Source: Dokdonella_A sp036518555
GTDB taxonomy: Bacteria; Pseudomonadota; Gammaproteobacteria; Xanthomonadales; Rhodanobacteraceae
Length of the DNA stretch: 25,180 nucleotides
Direction: 5' to 3'
Assembly: GCF_036518555.1 (NCBI RefSeq)
Contig: NZ_DATDMY010000066.1
Coordinates: forward strand, 1-25,180
Every line of letters begins with the position of its first letter. Position 1 is the first letter of the stretch. The notes under the pieces are model-generated. The model did no database searches. It worked only from the letters and a program-made list of their open reading frames with translations, and was not told where the DNA came from. The translations under genes and the position numbers were made by a program. This document shows positions 7,788 through 15,460 of this stretch, piece by piece.

Positions 7788-9197
7788 ATGCCCGCCCAGA
7801 ACGTGCTCGAAATGATCAAGGAACACGAGGTCGAGTTCGTCGACCTGCGCTTCGCCGACATGCTCGGCAAGCAGCACCACGTGACCTTCCCCGCGCACGC
7901 GGTCGACGAATCGCTGTTCGAGGACGGCAAGATGTTCGACGGCTCGTCGATCGCGGGCTGGAAGGGCATCAACGAATCGGACATGGTGTTGCTGCCCGAC
8001 GCCGATGCCGCGTTCATCGATCCGTTCATGGCCGACAAGACGCTCGTCCTGCAATGCGACGTGCTCGAGCCGAGCACGATGCAGGCCTACTCGCGCGATC
8101 CGCGCTCGGTCGCCAAGCGCGCCGAAGCGTTCCTCAAGTCGACGGGGATCGCCGACACCGCCTTCTTCGGCCCCGAGCCCGAGTTCTTCATCTTCGACGG
8201 CGTGCGCTGGCAGAACGACATGCAGAAGACCTTCTTCGAGATCGAGTCGGAGGAGGGCCACTGGTCGTCGTCGGCGAAATTCGAGGGCGGCAACTCCGGC
8301 TATCGCCCGGGCGTCAAGGGCGGCTACTTCCCGGTGCCGCCGGGCGATTCGTTCCAGGACCTGCGCAGCGAGATGTGCAAGGTGCTCGAGCAGGTCGGCA
8401 TGACCGTCGAAGTGCACCATCACGAAGTCGCGACCGCGGGCCAGTGCGAGATCGGGACGCGCTTCAACACGCTCGTGCGCAAGGCCGACGAACTGATGGC
8501 GATGAAGTACGTGATCAAGAACGTCGCGCACCAGAACGGCAAGACCGTCACGTTCATGCCCAAGCCGATCGTCGGCGACAACGGCTCCGGCATGCACGTG
8601 CACCAATCGTTGTCGAAGGGCGGCCAGAACCTGTTCGCGGGCGACCTCTACGGCGGCCTGTCGCAGACCGCGCTGTATTACATCGGCGGCATCTTCAAGC
8701 ATGCGCGCGCGATCAACGCGTTCGCCAATGCGACGACCAACAGCTACAAGCGCCTCGTGCCGCATTTCGAGGCGCCGGTCATGCTCGCGTACTCGGCCCG
8801 CAACCGCTCGGCGAGCTGCCGCATCCCGTTCGTGCACAGCCCGAAGGCGCGCCGCATCGAGGTGCGCTTCCCCGATCCGATGCAGTCCGGCTACCTCACG
8901 TTCACCGCGCTCATGATGGCCGGCCTCGACGGCATCCTCAACAAGATCGACCCCGGCGCGCCGGCTGACAAGGACCTGTACGACCTGCCGCCCGAGGAAG
9001 AGAAGAACATCCCGACGGTGTGCCACTCGCTCGACATGGCACTCGAGGCGCTCGACAAGGATCGCGGCTTCCTCAAGGCCGGCGGCGTGTTCAGCGACGA
9101 CCTCATCGACGCGTACATCGACCTCAAGATGCAGGAAGTCACGCGCTTCCGCGCGGCGACGCATCCGCTCGAGTACCAGATGTACTACGCGATCTGA
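7788..9197 (+). CDS. glnA: Glutamine synthetase, type I
   Basis: The enzyme makes glutamine from glutamate, ammonium and ATP; it is a cytoplasmic dodecamer. The length, 469 residues, equals that of classic GlnA. Visible motifs are MFDGSSIAGWKGI (49-61), the metal-binding FGPEPEFF (127-134), the KPIVGDNGSGMHVHQS ATP/glutamate segment (259-274), NRSASCRIP (339-347) and the adenylylation loop KDLYDLPPEE (395-404) with target Tyr398. That loop marks the GS-I-beta form controlled by GlnE. The ATG at 7788 follows the short GAGG at 7777-7780 and a sigma-54 promoter. A hairpin at 9203-9230 follows the stop. Expression is predicted to be induced by nitrogen limitation through the NtrB/NtrC pair encoded at 11453-13895. 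Confidence 0.98.
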   Translation: MPAQNVLEMIKEHEVEFVDLRFADMLGKQHHVTFPAHAVDESLFEDGKMFDGSSIAGWKGINESDMVLLPDADAAFIDPFMADKTLVLQCDVLEPSTMQAYSRDPRSVAKRAEAFLKSTGIADTAFFGPEPEFFIFDGVRWQNDMQKTFFEIESEEGHWSSSAKFEGGNSGYRPGVKGGYFPVPPGDSFQDLRSEMCKVLEQVGMTVEVHHHEVATAGQCEIGTRFNTLVRKADELMAMKYVIKNVAHQNGKTVTFMPKPIVGDNGSGMHVHQSLSKGGQNLFAGDLYGGLSQTALYYIGGIFKHARAINAFANATTNSYKRLVPHFEAPVMLAYSARNRSASCRIPFVHSPKARRIEVRFPDPMQSGYLTFTALMMAGLDGILNKIDPGAPADKDLYDLPPEEEKNIPTVCHSLDMALEALDKDRGFLKAGGVFSDDLIDAYIDLKMQEVTRFRAATHPLEYQMYYAI

Positions 9198-9202
9198 GGC
9201 TC

Positions 9203-9230
9203 GGCGCCGGCGCTGCGAGGCGCCGGCGCC
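9203..9230 (+). terminator. Strong hairpin after glnA
   Basis: GGCGCCGGCG (9203-9212) pairs perfectly with CGCCGGCGCC (9221-9230) across an 8-nt loop, starting six bases after the glnA stop. No T-tract follows, so it may be a weak terminator or a 3'-end stabilising hairpin. The rest of 9231-9341 holds a TAGCCT -10-like hexamer at 9293-9298 for the next gene and nothing else I recognise. Confidence 0.5.
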
Positions 9231-9341
9231 TGCTCGCGCTTCGGCAGCGTGTCGCGGCGCGCAACGGGACCCCCGGCCCGACGCGATGCTGCTAGCCTAC
9301 GTCGATCGCCCTACGCGACAGCACCCGCGCGCGACGACACG

Positions 9342-10652
9342 ATGAATTCGCCGGACGGAGCCAGCCCCGATGCGCTCGCGCGGTTGCGCGACGCCTGCGC
9401 GCGCGCGCCGCGCGATGCCGACGCCTGGTTGCGCCTCGCCATGCACGCGGACCAGCTCGCGTTGCATGCGGACGCGATCGCGGCGAGCGAGCGCCTGCTC
9501 GACCTGTGCCCCGGCCACGAGGTCGCGCGCCTGCTGCTCGGGCGCAACTTGCAGGCGCTCGGTCGCACCGGCGAGGCCGCCGCGCAGTATCGGGCGCTCG
9601 CACGGGCGGGCGGACCGCGCGCATGCCAAGGCTGGTTCAGCCTCGTGGACCTCAAGGTCGTGTCGCTCACGGACGACGAAGTCGTCGCGCTCGAGCGACT
9701 CGTGCGCGATCCGGCGATCGATGCCGAGCAGCGCATGGTGCTCCAGTTCGCGCTCGGCAAGGTCCACGAGGACCGCGGGCGCCTCGACGACGCGTTCGCC
9801 GCGTTCGCCGCCGCCAATGCGCAGCGCCGCCGCACGGCGGCCTGGAGCGCATCGAACTACGCGCTGCAGGTCGCCAACCTGCGTTCCGCATTCGCGACGC
9901 CGCCCGCGGGCGCGCCGGCCGATCTCGGCGCGGAGATCGTCTTCGTGGTGGGGCTGCCGCGTTCGGGCACGACGCTCGTCGAGCAAATCCTCGCGGCCCA
10001 TCCCGAGGTCGAGGGCGCGAGCGAGCTGCCCGACCTGCCCGCCGTCATCGCCGCGGAAGGGCAGCGCCGGGGGCTCGGATTCCCGCGCTGGACCGCGGAC
10101 GCGACACCGGCCGATTGGGAGCGACTCGGCCGCGACTACCTCGCGCGCACGCGCCGCTGGCGCATGCGCAGGCCGCGTTCGACCGACAAGCTGCCCGCGA
10201 ACTGGATGCTCGTCGGTGCGATCCGGGCGATGTTGCCTGCGGCGAAGATCGTCGACTGCCGACGCGACCCGCTCGAAACGTGTTGGGCGTGCTACAAGCA
10301 ATTGTTCGCGCCGCGGCAGGCGGACTACAGTTACGACCTCGCCGATCTCGGCGCCTACTGGCGCGGCTACGACGCGCTCATGCGCGATTGGACCTGGCTC
10401 CATCGCACGCATGTATATCGCCAGGATCACGAGCGGCTGCTGCAGGATCCGGACGCGGAGATCCGCGCGCTGCTCGATGCATGCGCGCTCGACTGGGACC
10501 CCGCATGTCTCGCATTCCATGCCGCCGAGCGCGGCGTACGAACGCCGAGCGCCGCGCAGGTGCGCCAGCCGCTGCGCCGCGATACGGCGCGCGCGGCCGC
10601 CTACGGCGGCCGTCTCGCGGCGTTGCACGAGGCGCTGCGCAGCCGGCCATGA
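9342..10652 (+). CDS. TPR-containing sulfotransferase family protein
   Basis: The product has 436 residues. Residues 1-185 are TPR-like helical repeats. The C-terminal half is a PAPS-dependent sulfotransferase: 5'-phosphosulfate loop VGLPRSGTTLVEQIL (203-217), an SE pair at E228 that is a candidate catalytic base as in tyrosylprotein sulfotransferases, DKLPANW (282-288), and the 3'-phosphate motif CRRDP (306-310) with the following ETCWACYKQ. The acceptor is not known; members are related to protein-tyrosine sulfotransferases. The ATG at 9342 is preferred over an ATG at 9249, which would precede the -10-like hexamer. No clear ribosome-binding site is seen. The stop codon overlaps the A-run of the convergent terminator. 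Unlike the copy at 1545, all key residues are intact. Confidence 0.92.
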   Translation: MNSPDGASPDALARLRDACARAPRDADAWLRLAMHADQLALHADAIAASERLLDLCPGHEVARLLLGRNLQALGRTGEAAAQYRALARAGGPRACQGWFSLVDLKVVSLTDDEVVALERLVRDPAIDAEQRMVLQFALGKVHEDRGRLDDAFAAFAAANAQRRRTAAWSASNYALQVANLRSAFATPPAGAPADLGAEIVFVVGLPRSGTTLVEQILAAHPEVEGASELPDLPAVIAAEGQRRGLGFPRWTADATPADWERLGRDYLARTRRWRMRRPRSTDKLPANWMLVGAIRAMLPAAKIVDCRRDPLETCWACYKQLFAPRQADYSYDLADLGAYWRGYDALMRDWTWLHRTHVYRQDHERLLQDPDAEIRALLDACALDWDPACLAFHAAERGVRTPSAAQVRQPLRRDTARAAAYGGRLAALHEALRSRP

Positions 10653-10678
10653 AAAAGGGGCGGCGCAAGCGCCGCCCC
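10652..10678 (-). terminator. Rho-independent terminator of csbD
   Basis: Read on the minus strand, an 8-bp GC-only stem (10678-10671 with 10664-10657, loop 10670-10665) is followed by TTTTT (10656-10652). It lies 19 bp past the csbD stop. The converging sulfotransferase gene ends at the same point, so the hairpin may serve both directions. Confidence 0.85.
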
Positions 10679-10697
10679 GTCGTCCTTGCTGCAGCCG

Positions 10698-10895
10698 TTA
10701 CAGCGTGCTGTCGAACTCGCGGATCTGCCGCTGGGCTTCATCCTTGGCGACGCCGTAGCGCTCCTGGATACGACCGGCCAGATATTCGCTGTTGCCCTCG
10801 GCGACCTTGAGGTCGTCGTCGGTCAGTTTGCCCCACTTCGCCTTGAGCTTGCCGGCGAGCTGCTTCCACTGGCCCTTGATCTTGTCCTCGTTCAT
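10698..10895 (-). CDS. CsbD family stress protein
   Basis: The product has 65 residues, the usual CsbD length, and begins MNEDKIKGQWKQLAGKLK with the WGKLTDDDL segment and a C-terminal YGVAKDEAQRQI helix. CsbD-like proteins (E. coli YjbJ) are small, very hydrophilic, abundant in stationary phase and induced by general or osmotic stress; the biochemical role is unknown. A GGAGAA ribosome-binding site precedes the ATG. The gene lies 47 bp downstream of the BON-domain gene on the same strand, probably in one transcript ended by the terminator at 10652-10678. Confidence 0.95.
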   Translation of the reverse strand: MNEDKIKGQWKQLAGKLKAKWGKLTDDDLKVAEGNSEYLAGRIQERYGVAKDEAQRQIREFDSTL

Positions 10896-10942
10896 TGCAC
10901 TTCTCCTGTGTTGGTGGATGGGAACGGTGTGCCGCGCGCGCG

Positions 10943-11293
10943 TCAGTTGCGCGACTTGAGGCCGCTCGAGTCGACGGTCTTGACGCCCTTGACGCTCTTC
11001 GCGGCGGCGACCGCCTTCTGCACCGCGACGTCGTTCGCGAGCACGCCGGTCAGGGTGACCGTGCCGTCGACGGTCTTGACGTCGATGTCCATGCTCTTCA
11101 CGCCGTCCGTCGTCGCGAGTTCCGACTTGACCTTGGTGGTGATCCAGGTGTCGGTGATCGGCTGGTCGGATTTCATCGCGTTGTCATTGTTCGGCGTCGC
11201 CGGCGCTTCGGCGGCGGTGGCAAGGCCGGCGCCGCCGATGGCCATCAGCGTCGCGAGCGCAAGGGTCGACAAACGGTAGGTCTGCGTGTTCAT
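10943..11293 (-). CDS. Periplasmic BON-domain protein (OsmY-like)
   Basis: The product has 116 residues. The first ~28 form a Sec signal peptide (MNTQTYRLST.. to ATAAEA). One BON domain covers about 46-113, with the ITTKVKSEL helix, DVKTVDGTVTLTG strand pair and V-K-G-V-K-T-V end. BON domains are thought to bind phospholipid surfaces; E. coli OsmY has two and acts in the periplasm under osmotic stress, whereas this protein has only one. The ATG at 11293 has a strong GAGGAGG site eight bases upstream; an ATG at 11353 would bury the signal peptide and is rejected. It is the first gene of a likely BON-csbD stress operon. Confidence 0.93.
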   Translation of the reverse strand: MNTQTYRLSTLALATLMAIGGAGLATAAEAPATPNNDNAMKSDQPITDTWITTKVKSELATTDGVKSMDIDVKTVDGTVTLTGVLANDVAVQKAVAAAKSVKGVKTVDSSGLKSRN

Positions 11294-11354
11294 GGGATAC
11301 CTCCTCTCGTTGCGCGCCAGGTCGGCGCGACGATCCCGGTGGGTCGTGGGCAAA

Positions 11355-11403
11355 CCCTAGGGGCCGCATCCCAACTATCGAATGAATAACGAAATTTTCA
11401 GTG
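11355..11403 (-). promoter_or_regulatory. AT-rich promoter/operator region of the BON-csbD pair
   Basis: The perfect palindrome CCCTAGGG (11355-11362) lies next to an unusually AT-rich patch (11373-11400). On the minus strand CTGAAA (11401-11396) and GATAGT (11379-11374) could be -35 and -10 with a 16-bp spacer. The palindrome would lie just downstream of the start site and could be an operator. The regulator is not identified. Confidence 0.4.
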
Positions 11404-11436
11404 CGGCTGCGATTCAGGCTGGCGACGTCCGTTCGA

Positions 11437-11453
11437 TGCACTACAATGGTGCA
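11437..11453. promoter_or_regulatory. NtrC-type operator over the ntrB -10 and start codon
   Basis: TGCACTACAATGGTGCA is a 17-bp palindrome with outer half-sites TGCAC and GGTGCA, matching the NtrC consensus at all but one conserved position. Its centre contains TACAAT (11442-11447), a near-consensus -10, and its last base is the A of the ntrB ATG. NtrC bound here would block RNA polymerase, as NtrC does at the E. coli glnL promoter. The -10 position implies a transcript that starts at or next to the ATG (leaderless). Confidence 0.8.
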
Positions 11454-12481
11454 TGAGCCCCGCGGACCCCGCAGCACCGCTCCTCCTGCCGTCCGGCTGG
11501 GCGTTGTCGGAACACGCCGCCACGCCGATGGCGGTCGTCGAGCGCGGCCACGGGCTCGTCGCAGTGAACCCGGCCATGCACGAATGGCTCGGCGGCGCGG
11601 CCGGTCGCGCCTGGCGCGGCACCTCGCTGACCTTGCTCGACGCGCGTCCGCCCTTGCTCGGCGAAGCGGGTGAGCGCGCGTTCGCCGAGCAGCGGCGCGT
11701 ATGGCTGCGCGAAGCGCGCCTTCGCACGGCGACCGGCGATCGCGGTGCCGACATCGCGCTCACGCCGCTCGACGCGCGGGCGTTGCTGCTCGAGGTACTG
11801 CCGGTCGCGGCCGAGCCGACCACGGCGACGCGCCTGTCCGAGTCCCTGCGCGGCTTCGCCCACGAGGTGCGGGGGCCGCTCGCGGGCATGCGTGGCGCGG
11901 CGCAACTGCTGCACCGTCGACTCGACGCAAACGAGCGCGAACTCGCCGCACTCATCATCGCCGAAGTCGACCGCCTCGCGAGCCTGTCGGGGCGGCTCCT
12001 GCACGCGGAGACGAAGCCACGTCTCGCGCGCGTGAACGTGCACGAGGTCGTCGAGCGCGTGGCCGCGCTCGCGACGGCCTCGGACGCACCGCTGCGCCTG
12101 CGGCGCGATTACGACCCGAGCCTGCCCGCGGTGCGCGTCGATGCCGACCGGCTGCTGCAGGCGCTGCTCAACCTCGTGCGCAACGCGCTCGAAGCCGGCG
12201 CGCACGAACTCGTGTTGCGTACGCGAGCCGAGCATGCGGCGCGCATCGGCGAGCGCGCGGTGCGCCTGGCCGCACGCATCGACGTCGTCGACGATGGCCG
12301 TGGCGTGCCGGCGGAGCTCGCGGACACGCTGTACGAGCCGCTCGTTTCCGGGCGGGCCGACGGCAGCGGCCTCGGCCTCGCGCTCGCACGCGAAATCGCG
12401 CGCGAGCACGGTGGCGAACTCGGCCACGCGAGCCGGCCCGGCGCGACCGTGTTCAGCCTGCTGTTGCCGGTGGATGAATGA
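11453..12481 (+). CDS. ntrB: Nitrogen regulation sensor histidine kinase NtrB (GlnL)
   Basis: The 342-residue cytoplasmic kinase/phosphatase controls NtrC in response to nitrogen status, normally through PII (not in this window). Residues ~14-125 form a PAS-like sensor region. The H-box is GFAHEVRGPLAGMRGAAQLL (134-153), phospho-acceptor His137, with the G-P-L-x-G-x-R-G-A-A-Q-L-L run that is typical of NtrB. The ATPase domain shows the N-box LLNLVRNALEA (N244), DDGRGVP (280-286) and GSGLGLALAR (304-313). There are no membrane segments, as expected. The ATG at 11453 has no ribosome-binding site because the -10 lies directly before it, suggesting leaderless translation. It is followed after 13 bp by ntrC. 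Confidence 0.94.
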   Translation: MSPADPAAPLLLPSGWALSEHAATPMAVVERGHGLVAVNPAMHEWLGGAAGRAWRGTSLTLLDARPPLLGEAGERAFAEQRRVWLREARLRTATGDRGADIALTPLDARALLLEVLPVAAEPTTATRLSESLRGFAHEVRGPLAGMRGAAQLLHRRLDANERELAALIIAEVDRLASLSGRLLHAETKPRLARVNVHEVVERVAALATASDAPLRLRRDYDPSLPAVRVDADRLLQALLNLVRNALEAGAHELVLRTRAEHAARIGERAVRLAARIDVVDDGRGVPAELADTLYEPLVSGRADGSGLGLALAREIAREHGGELGHASRPGATVFSLLLPVDE

Positions 12482-12494
12482 ACGGAGCCACGGC

Positions 12495-13895
12495 ATGAGT
12501 GCGGCGCCGGTCGCCTGGATCGTCGACGACGATCGCGCGGTGCGTCTCGTTCTCGCCGCGGCGCTGCGCGAGGCCGGCTTCGAAGCGCGCGAATTCGGCG
12601 ACGCCGAGGCGGCGCTCGCGGCCTTCGCCGAGGCGAGCCCGGACCTCGTGTTCACCGACGTGCGCATGGCCGGCGCGAGCGGCCTCAAGCTGCTCGAGCG
12701 CATCGTCGCGCAGCATCCACGCCTGCCCGTGATCGTGATGAGCGCATTCACCGACGTCGCCACCACCGCGTCGGCGTATCGACTCGGGGCATTCGACTAC
12801 CTGCCCAAGCCGTTCGACCTCGACCAGGCGATCGCGTCCGCGCGGCGTGCGCTCGCCCAGCATCCGGCCGGAGCGCCCGCGGCAGTGGCGGCCGACTACG
12901 CCGACCACGAGTTGATCGGGCGCAGCGCGGCGATGCGCGAACTGTTCAGGGCGATCGGTCGCGTCGCCGCGAGCGGGCTCGGCGCGCTGGTGACGGGCGA
13001 AACCGGAACCGGCAAGGAGCTCGTCGCGCGGGCGCTGCACCGCGAAAGCGCGCGCGCGGGGCAACCGTTCGTCGCGCTCAACACCGCGGCCATGCCGAGC
13101 GAGCTGCTCGAATCGGAGCTTTTCGGCCACGAAGCCGGCGCCTTCACGGGCGCCGTGCGCCGCCACGCCGGGCGCTTCGAGCAGGCCGAGCGCGGCACGC
13201 TCTTCCTCGACGAGATCGGCGACATGCCGCTCGCGCTGCAGACGCGCCTGCTGCGCGTGCTCGCCGCCGGCGAGTTCTACCGCGTCGGCGGGCGCGAGCT
13301 GATCCGCGCCGACGTGCGCGTGATCGCGGCGACCCACCAGGACCTCGATGCGAACGTCGCGCGCGGCGAGTTCCGCGCCGACCTGCTGCACCGCCTCGAC
13401 GTCGTGCGCCTCGAAGTGCCGCCGCTGCGTGCGCGCGCGGACGACGTGCCCCTGCTGGCCGAACACTTCCTCGCGCGCGCAGTCGCACTCGCGGGCGGCG
13501 AGCCGAAGCATTTCACGCCGGCCGCACTCGGTGCCTTGCGCGGCCATTCCTGGCCCGGCAACGTGCGCCAGCTCGAGAACCTCTGCCGACGACTCGCCGT
13601 GCTCGCGCCGGGGCGTGAGATCGGCGTGGCCGACCTGCCGCAGGCGATCGTCGCCGATGGCGGGGCGGGCGAGCCGGTCGGTTGGGACGCCGCGCTTCGT
13701 CGCTGGGCCGAGGCGCGCCTGGCCGCCGGCACCACCGGCGTGTACGGTGAAGCGAGCGCGGTGCTCGAGCGCGTATTGCTCGACGCGGCGCTGGCCGCCC
13801 ACGGCGGCCATCGCGGGAACGCCGCGAACGCGCTCGGGCTCGGCCGCAATACGATGACGCGCAAGCTCGGCAGCTCGCGCCGCCGGCGCACCTGA
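12495..13895 (+). CDS. ntrC: Sigma-54 response regulator NtrC (GlnG)
   Basis: The product has 466 residues. The receiver domain (~6-120) has the acidic pocket D11-D12, phospho-acceptor D55 and K105. The AAA+ sigma-54 activator domain (~138-375) has Walker A GETGTGKE (168-175), the sigma-54 contact loop GAFTGA (215-220) and Walker B FLDEIGD (237-243). A Fis-type helix-turn-helix ends the protein (437-457, GHRGNAANALGLGRNTMTRK). This is the NtrC order and length. GGAG at 12484-12487 sets the ATG. It should activate the glnA sigma-54 promoter from the two sites at 7636-7684 and repress its own operon through 11437-11453. Downstream, a GNAT gene begins 19 bp after the stop and may be co-transcribed. 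Confidence 0.96.
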   Translation: MSAAPVAWIVDDDRAVRLVLAAALREAGFEAREFGDAEAALAAFAEASPDLVFTDVRMAGASGLKLLERIVAQHPRLPVIVMSAFTDVATTASAYRLGAFDYLPKPFDLDQAIASARRALAQHPAGAPAAVAADYADHELIGRSAAMRELFRAIGRVAASGLGALVTGETGTGKELVARALHRESARAGQPFVALNTAAMPSELLESELFGHEAGAFTGAVRRHAGRFEQAERGTLFLDEIGDMPLALQTRLLRVLAAGEFYRVGGRELIRADVRVIAATHQDLDANVARGEFRADLLHRLDVVRLEVPPLRARADDVPLLAEHFLARAVALAGGEPKHFTPAALGALRGHSWPGNVRQLENLCRRLAVLAPGREIGVADLPQAIVADGGAGEPVGWDAALRRWAEARLAAGTTGVYGEASAVLERVLLDAALAAHGGHRGNAANALGLGRNTMTRKLGSSRRRRT

Positions 13896-13914
13896 ACGCG
13901 AGGAGAGGCTACGC

Positions 13915-14385
13915 ATGTCCGCACCGTTGCACGTACGCGAGGCCGTCGTCGGCGATCTCGCCTTCCTCGCCGACTGCAACGCGGCGATGGCGCTCGAGAC
14001 CGAGCGCAAGCGGCTCGACCGCGGCGTACTCGAGCGCGGCATCGCCGGCGTGTTCGCCGACCGGCGCCGCGGCTTCTACCTCGTGTGCGAAGACGCGGAC
14101 GCAGCGCTCGGCTGCCTGCTCGTCACGTACGAATGGAGCGACTGGCGCAACGGCGATTGGTGGTGGCTGCAGAGCGTCTACGTCGTGCCGGGAGCGCGCC
14201 GCCGCGGCGTGTTCCGTGCGCTGTACGACGCCGTGCGCGAGCGCCTCGCCACCGACGCGGCGGCGATCGGCCTGCGCCTGTACGTCGAGCGCGACAACGC
14301 GCGGGCGCAGGCGACCTACGCTGCGCTCGGCATGTCCGAGACCGCCTACCGCCTGTACGAGCTGCCCGGCGCGGGCGGGCCCTGA
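13915..14385 (+). CDS. GNAT family N-acetyltransferase
   Basis: The product has 156 residues, the usual size of a single GNAT domain. It starts with a beta strand (PLHVREAVVGDL), and motif A is visible as LQSVYVVPGARRRGVFRALY, in which the R-R-G-V pattern replaces the common Q-x-x-G-x-G/A loop that binds acetyl-CoA pyrophosphate. Motif B shows LRLYVERDNARAQATYAALGM. The acceptor substrate is not predictable. A strong GAGGAGAGG ribosome-binding site precedes the ATG. It follows ntrC by 19 bp, so read-through from the ntrBC promoter is likely; whether it serves nitrogen metabolism is unknown. Confidence 0.9.
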   Translation: MSAPLHVREAVVGDLAFLADCNAAMALETERKRLDRGVLERGIAGVFADRRRGFYLVCEDADAALGCLLVTYEWSDWRNGDWWWLQSVYVVPGARRRGVFRALYDAVRERLATDAAAIGLRLYVERDNARAQATYAALGMSETAYRLYELPGAGGP

Positions 14386-14451
14386 GGCCCCGCGCCGCCC
14401 GATGCATTACCATCATCGCCCCCTCACATGCGGCGGCGACCGACCAGCGCG

Positions 14452-15384
14452 ATGGAAGCGAAGAACTACAAGTCATTCTGGGACAACAAGGCGAGCACGA
14501 AGACCGGTGCGTTCATCGCGGTCGACGGCAGCGCGAGCGAGGACGTGGCCCGCCTCACCGGCGCCTACACCGCGCGACAGGTCGCCTGCGCGCTCGCGCT
14601 GGAGCCGGCGGACCGCGTGCTCGAACTCGGTTGCGGCGTCGGCCGCATCGGCCGCGAGCTCGCGCCCGGGGTCGCGCACTGGGAAGGGGCGGACATCTCG
14701 GCGAACATGCTCGGCGTCGCGCGCGAGCGGCTCGCGGGCTTCGCCAACGTCGGTTTCACCGAGTTGCGACGCAGTCGCCTCGAGGGCCTCGCCTCGGGTC
14801 GCTTCAGCAAGGCCTATTGCGTCGCCGTGTTCATCCACATGGACAAGGAGGACTTCCTCCTCTACCTGGAGGAACTCGCCCGCGTGCTCGAGCCGGGTGG
14901 CCTGCTGTTCTTCGATACGTGGAACCTCGCGCACGCGGTCGGTTGGCGCCGCTTCGCGCTCGAGGTGGGCCAGTATCGCGACGCCGATCCGAGCCAGCGC
15001 AAGGACGTGGCGCGCAACCAGTTCTCGACGCCGGAGGAAGTGCGCATCTTCCTCGAGCATTGCGGTTTCGAGCTGTTGCAGATGTACACCGATTCGCCGT
15101 GGGTTCAAAGCGTCGCGATGAAGCGCGGCGGTGCGCGGGATGCGGCCGCGGAGCGCGCGCGCCTCGCACGCGACGCCGGACGCATCGCCTACACGCCGCT
15201 GTGGACCGAGCTGTTCGACGCGATGATCCGCGTGACGGGCGAAGGCCTGCATCCGCAGGCGATGATCGACGCGCTCGGCGATGACTCGCGCGGCGAGGAG
15301 ATCGCGATGTTCCGCGTCTGGTACCGCGAACTCTGGCGTCACAACGAGGCCCACTGGGGGCCGCTGCCGGCCGCGCTCGGCTGA
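14452..15384 (+). CDS. Class I SAM-dependent methyltransferase
   Basis: The 310-residue product begins MEAKNYKSFWDNKA, like many SAM methyltransferases that start with a Y/F-W-x-x-x-A segment. Motif I is LELGCGVGRIGRELAPG near residue 62, the acidic residue of motif II lies in WEGADIS, and a motif-IV-like YCVAVFIHMD is followed by a typical LEELARVLEPGGLLFFDTWN post-motif. The C-terminal third has no motif that identifies the substrate. An in-frame ATG at 14428 would add eight residues; neither start has a clear ribosome-binding site, and a TTACCAT -10-like element at 14406-14412 precedes both. Methyl acceptor is unknown. Confidence 0.88.
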   Translation: MEAKNYKSFWDNKASTKTGAFIAVDGSASEDVARLTGAYTARQVACALALEPADRVLELGCGVGRIGRELAPGVAHWEGADISANMLGVARERLAGFANVGFTELRRSRLEGLASGRFSKAYCVAVFIHMDKEDFLLYLEELARVLEPGGLLFFDTWNLAHAVGWRRFALEVGQYRDADPSQRKDVARNQFSTPEEVRIFLEHCGFELLQMYTDSPWVQSVAMKRGGARDAAAERARLARDAGRIAYTPLWTELFDAMIRVTGEGLHPQAMIDALGDDSRGEEIAMFRVWYRELWRHNEAHWGPLPAALG

Positions 15385-15408
15385 GGCGCGCGCGACACCG
15401 CCACGTCA

Positions 15409-15414
15409 TACAAT
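15409..15414 (+). promoter_or_regulatory. Putative -10 hexamer of the thiolase gene
   Basis: TACAAT at 15409-15414 lies in the 76-bp gap after the methyltransferase stop and 46 bp before the thiolase TTG. The -35 region is poor. The same TACAAT hexamer occurs before ntrB and uppP in this window. Confidence 0.45.
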
Positions 15415-15460
15415 CGGGCCGGGACGCGGGCGGAATCCGCCGACGGACGAGGGAGACAAC

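Noticed and set aside
12453..14042. 529-codon minus-strand open frame opposite ntrC
   Set aside because: The plus strand encodes a textbook NtrC with all motifs; the antisense frame has no recognisable domain.
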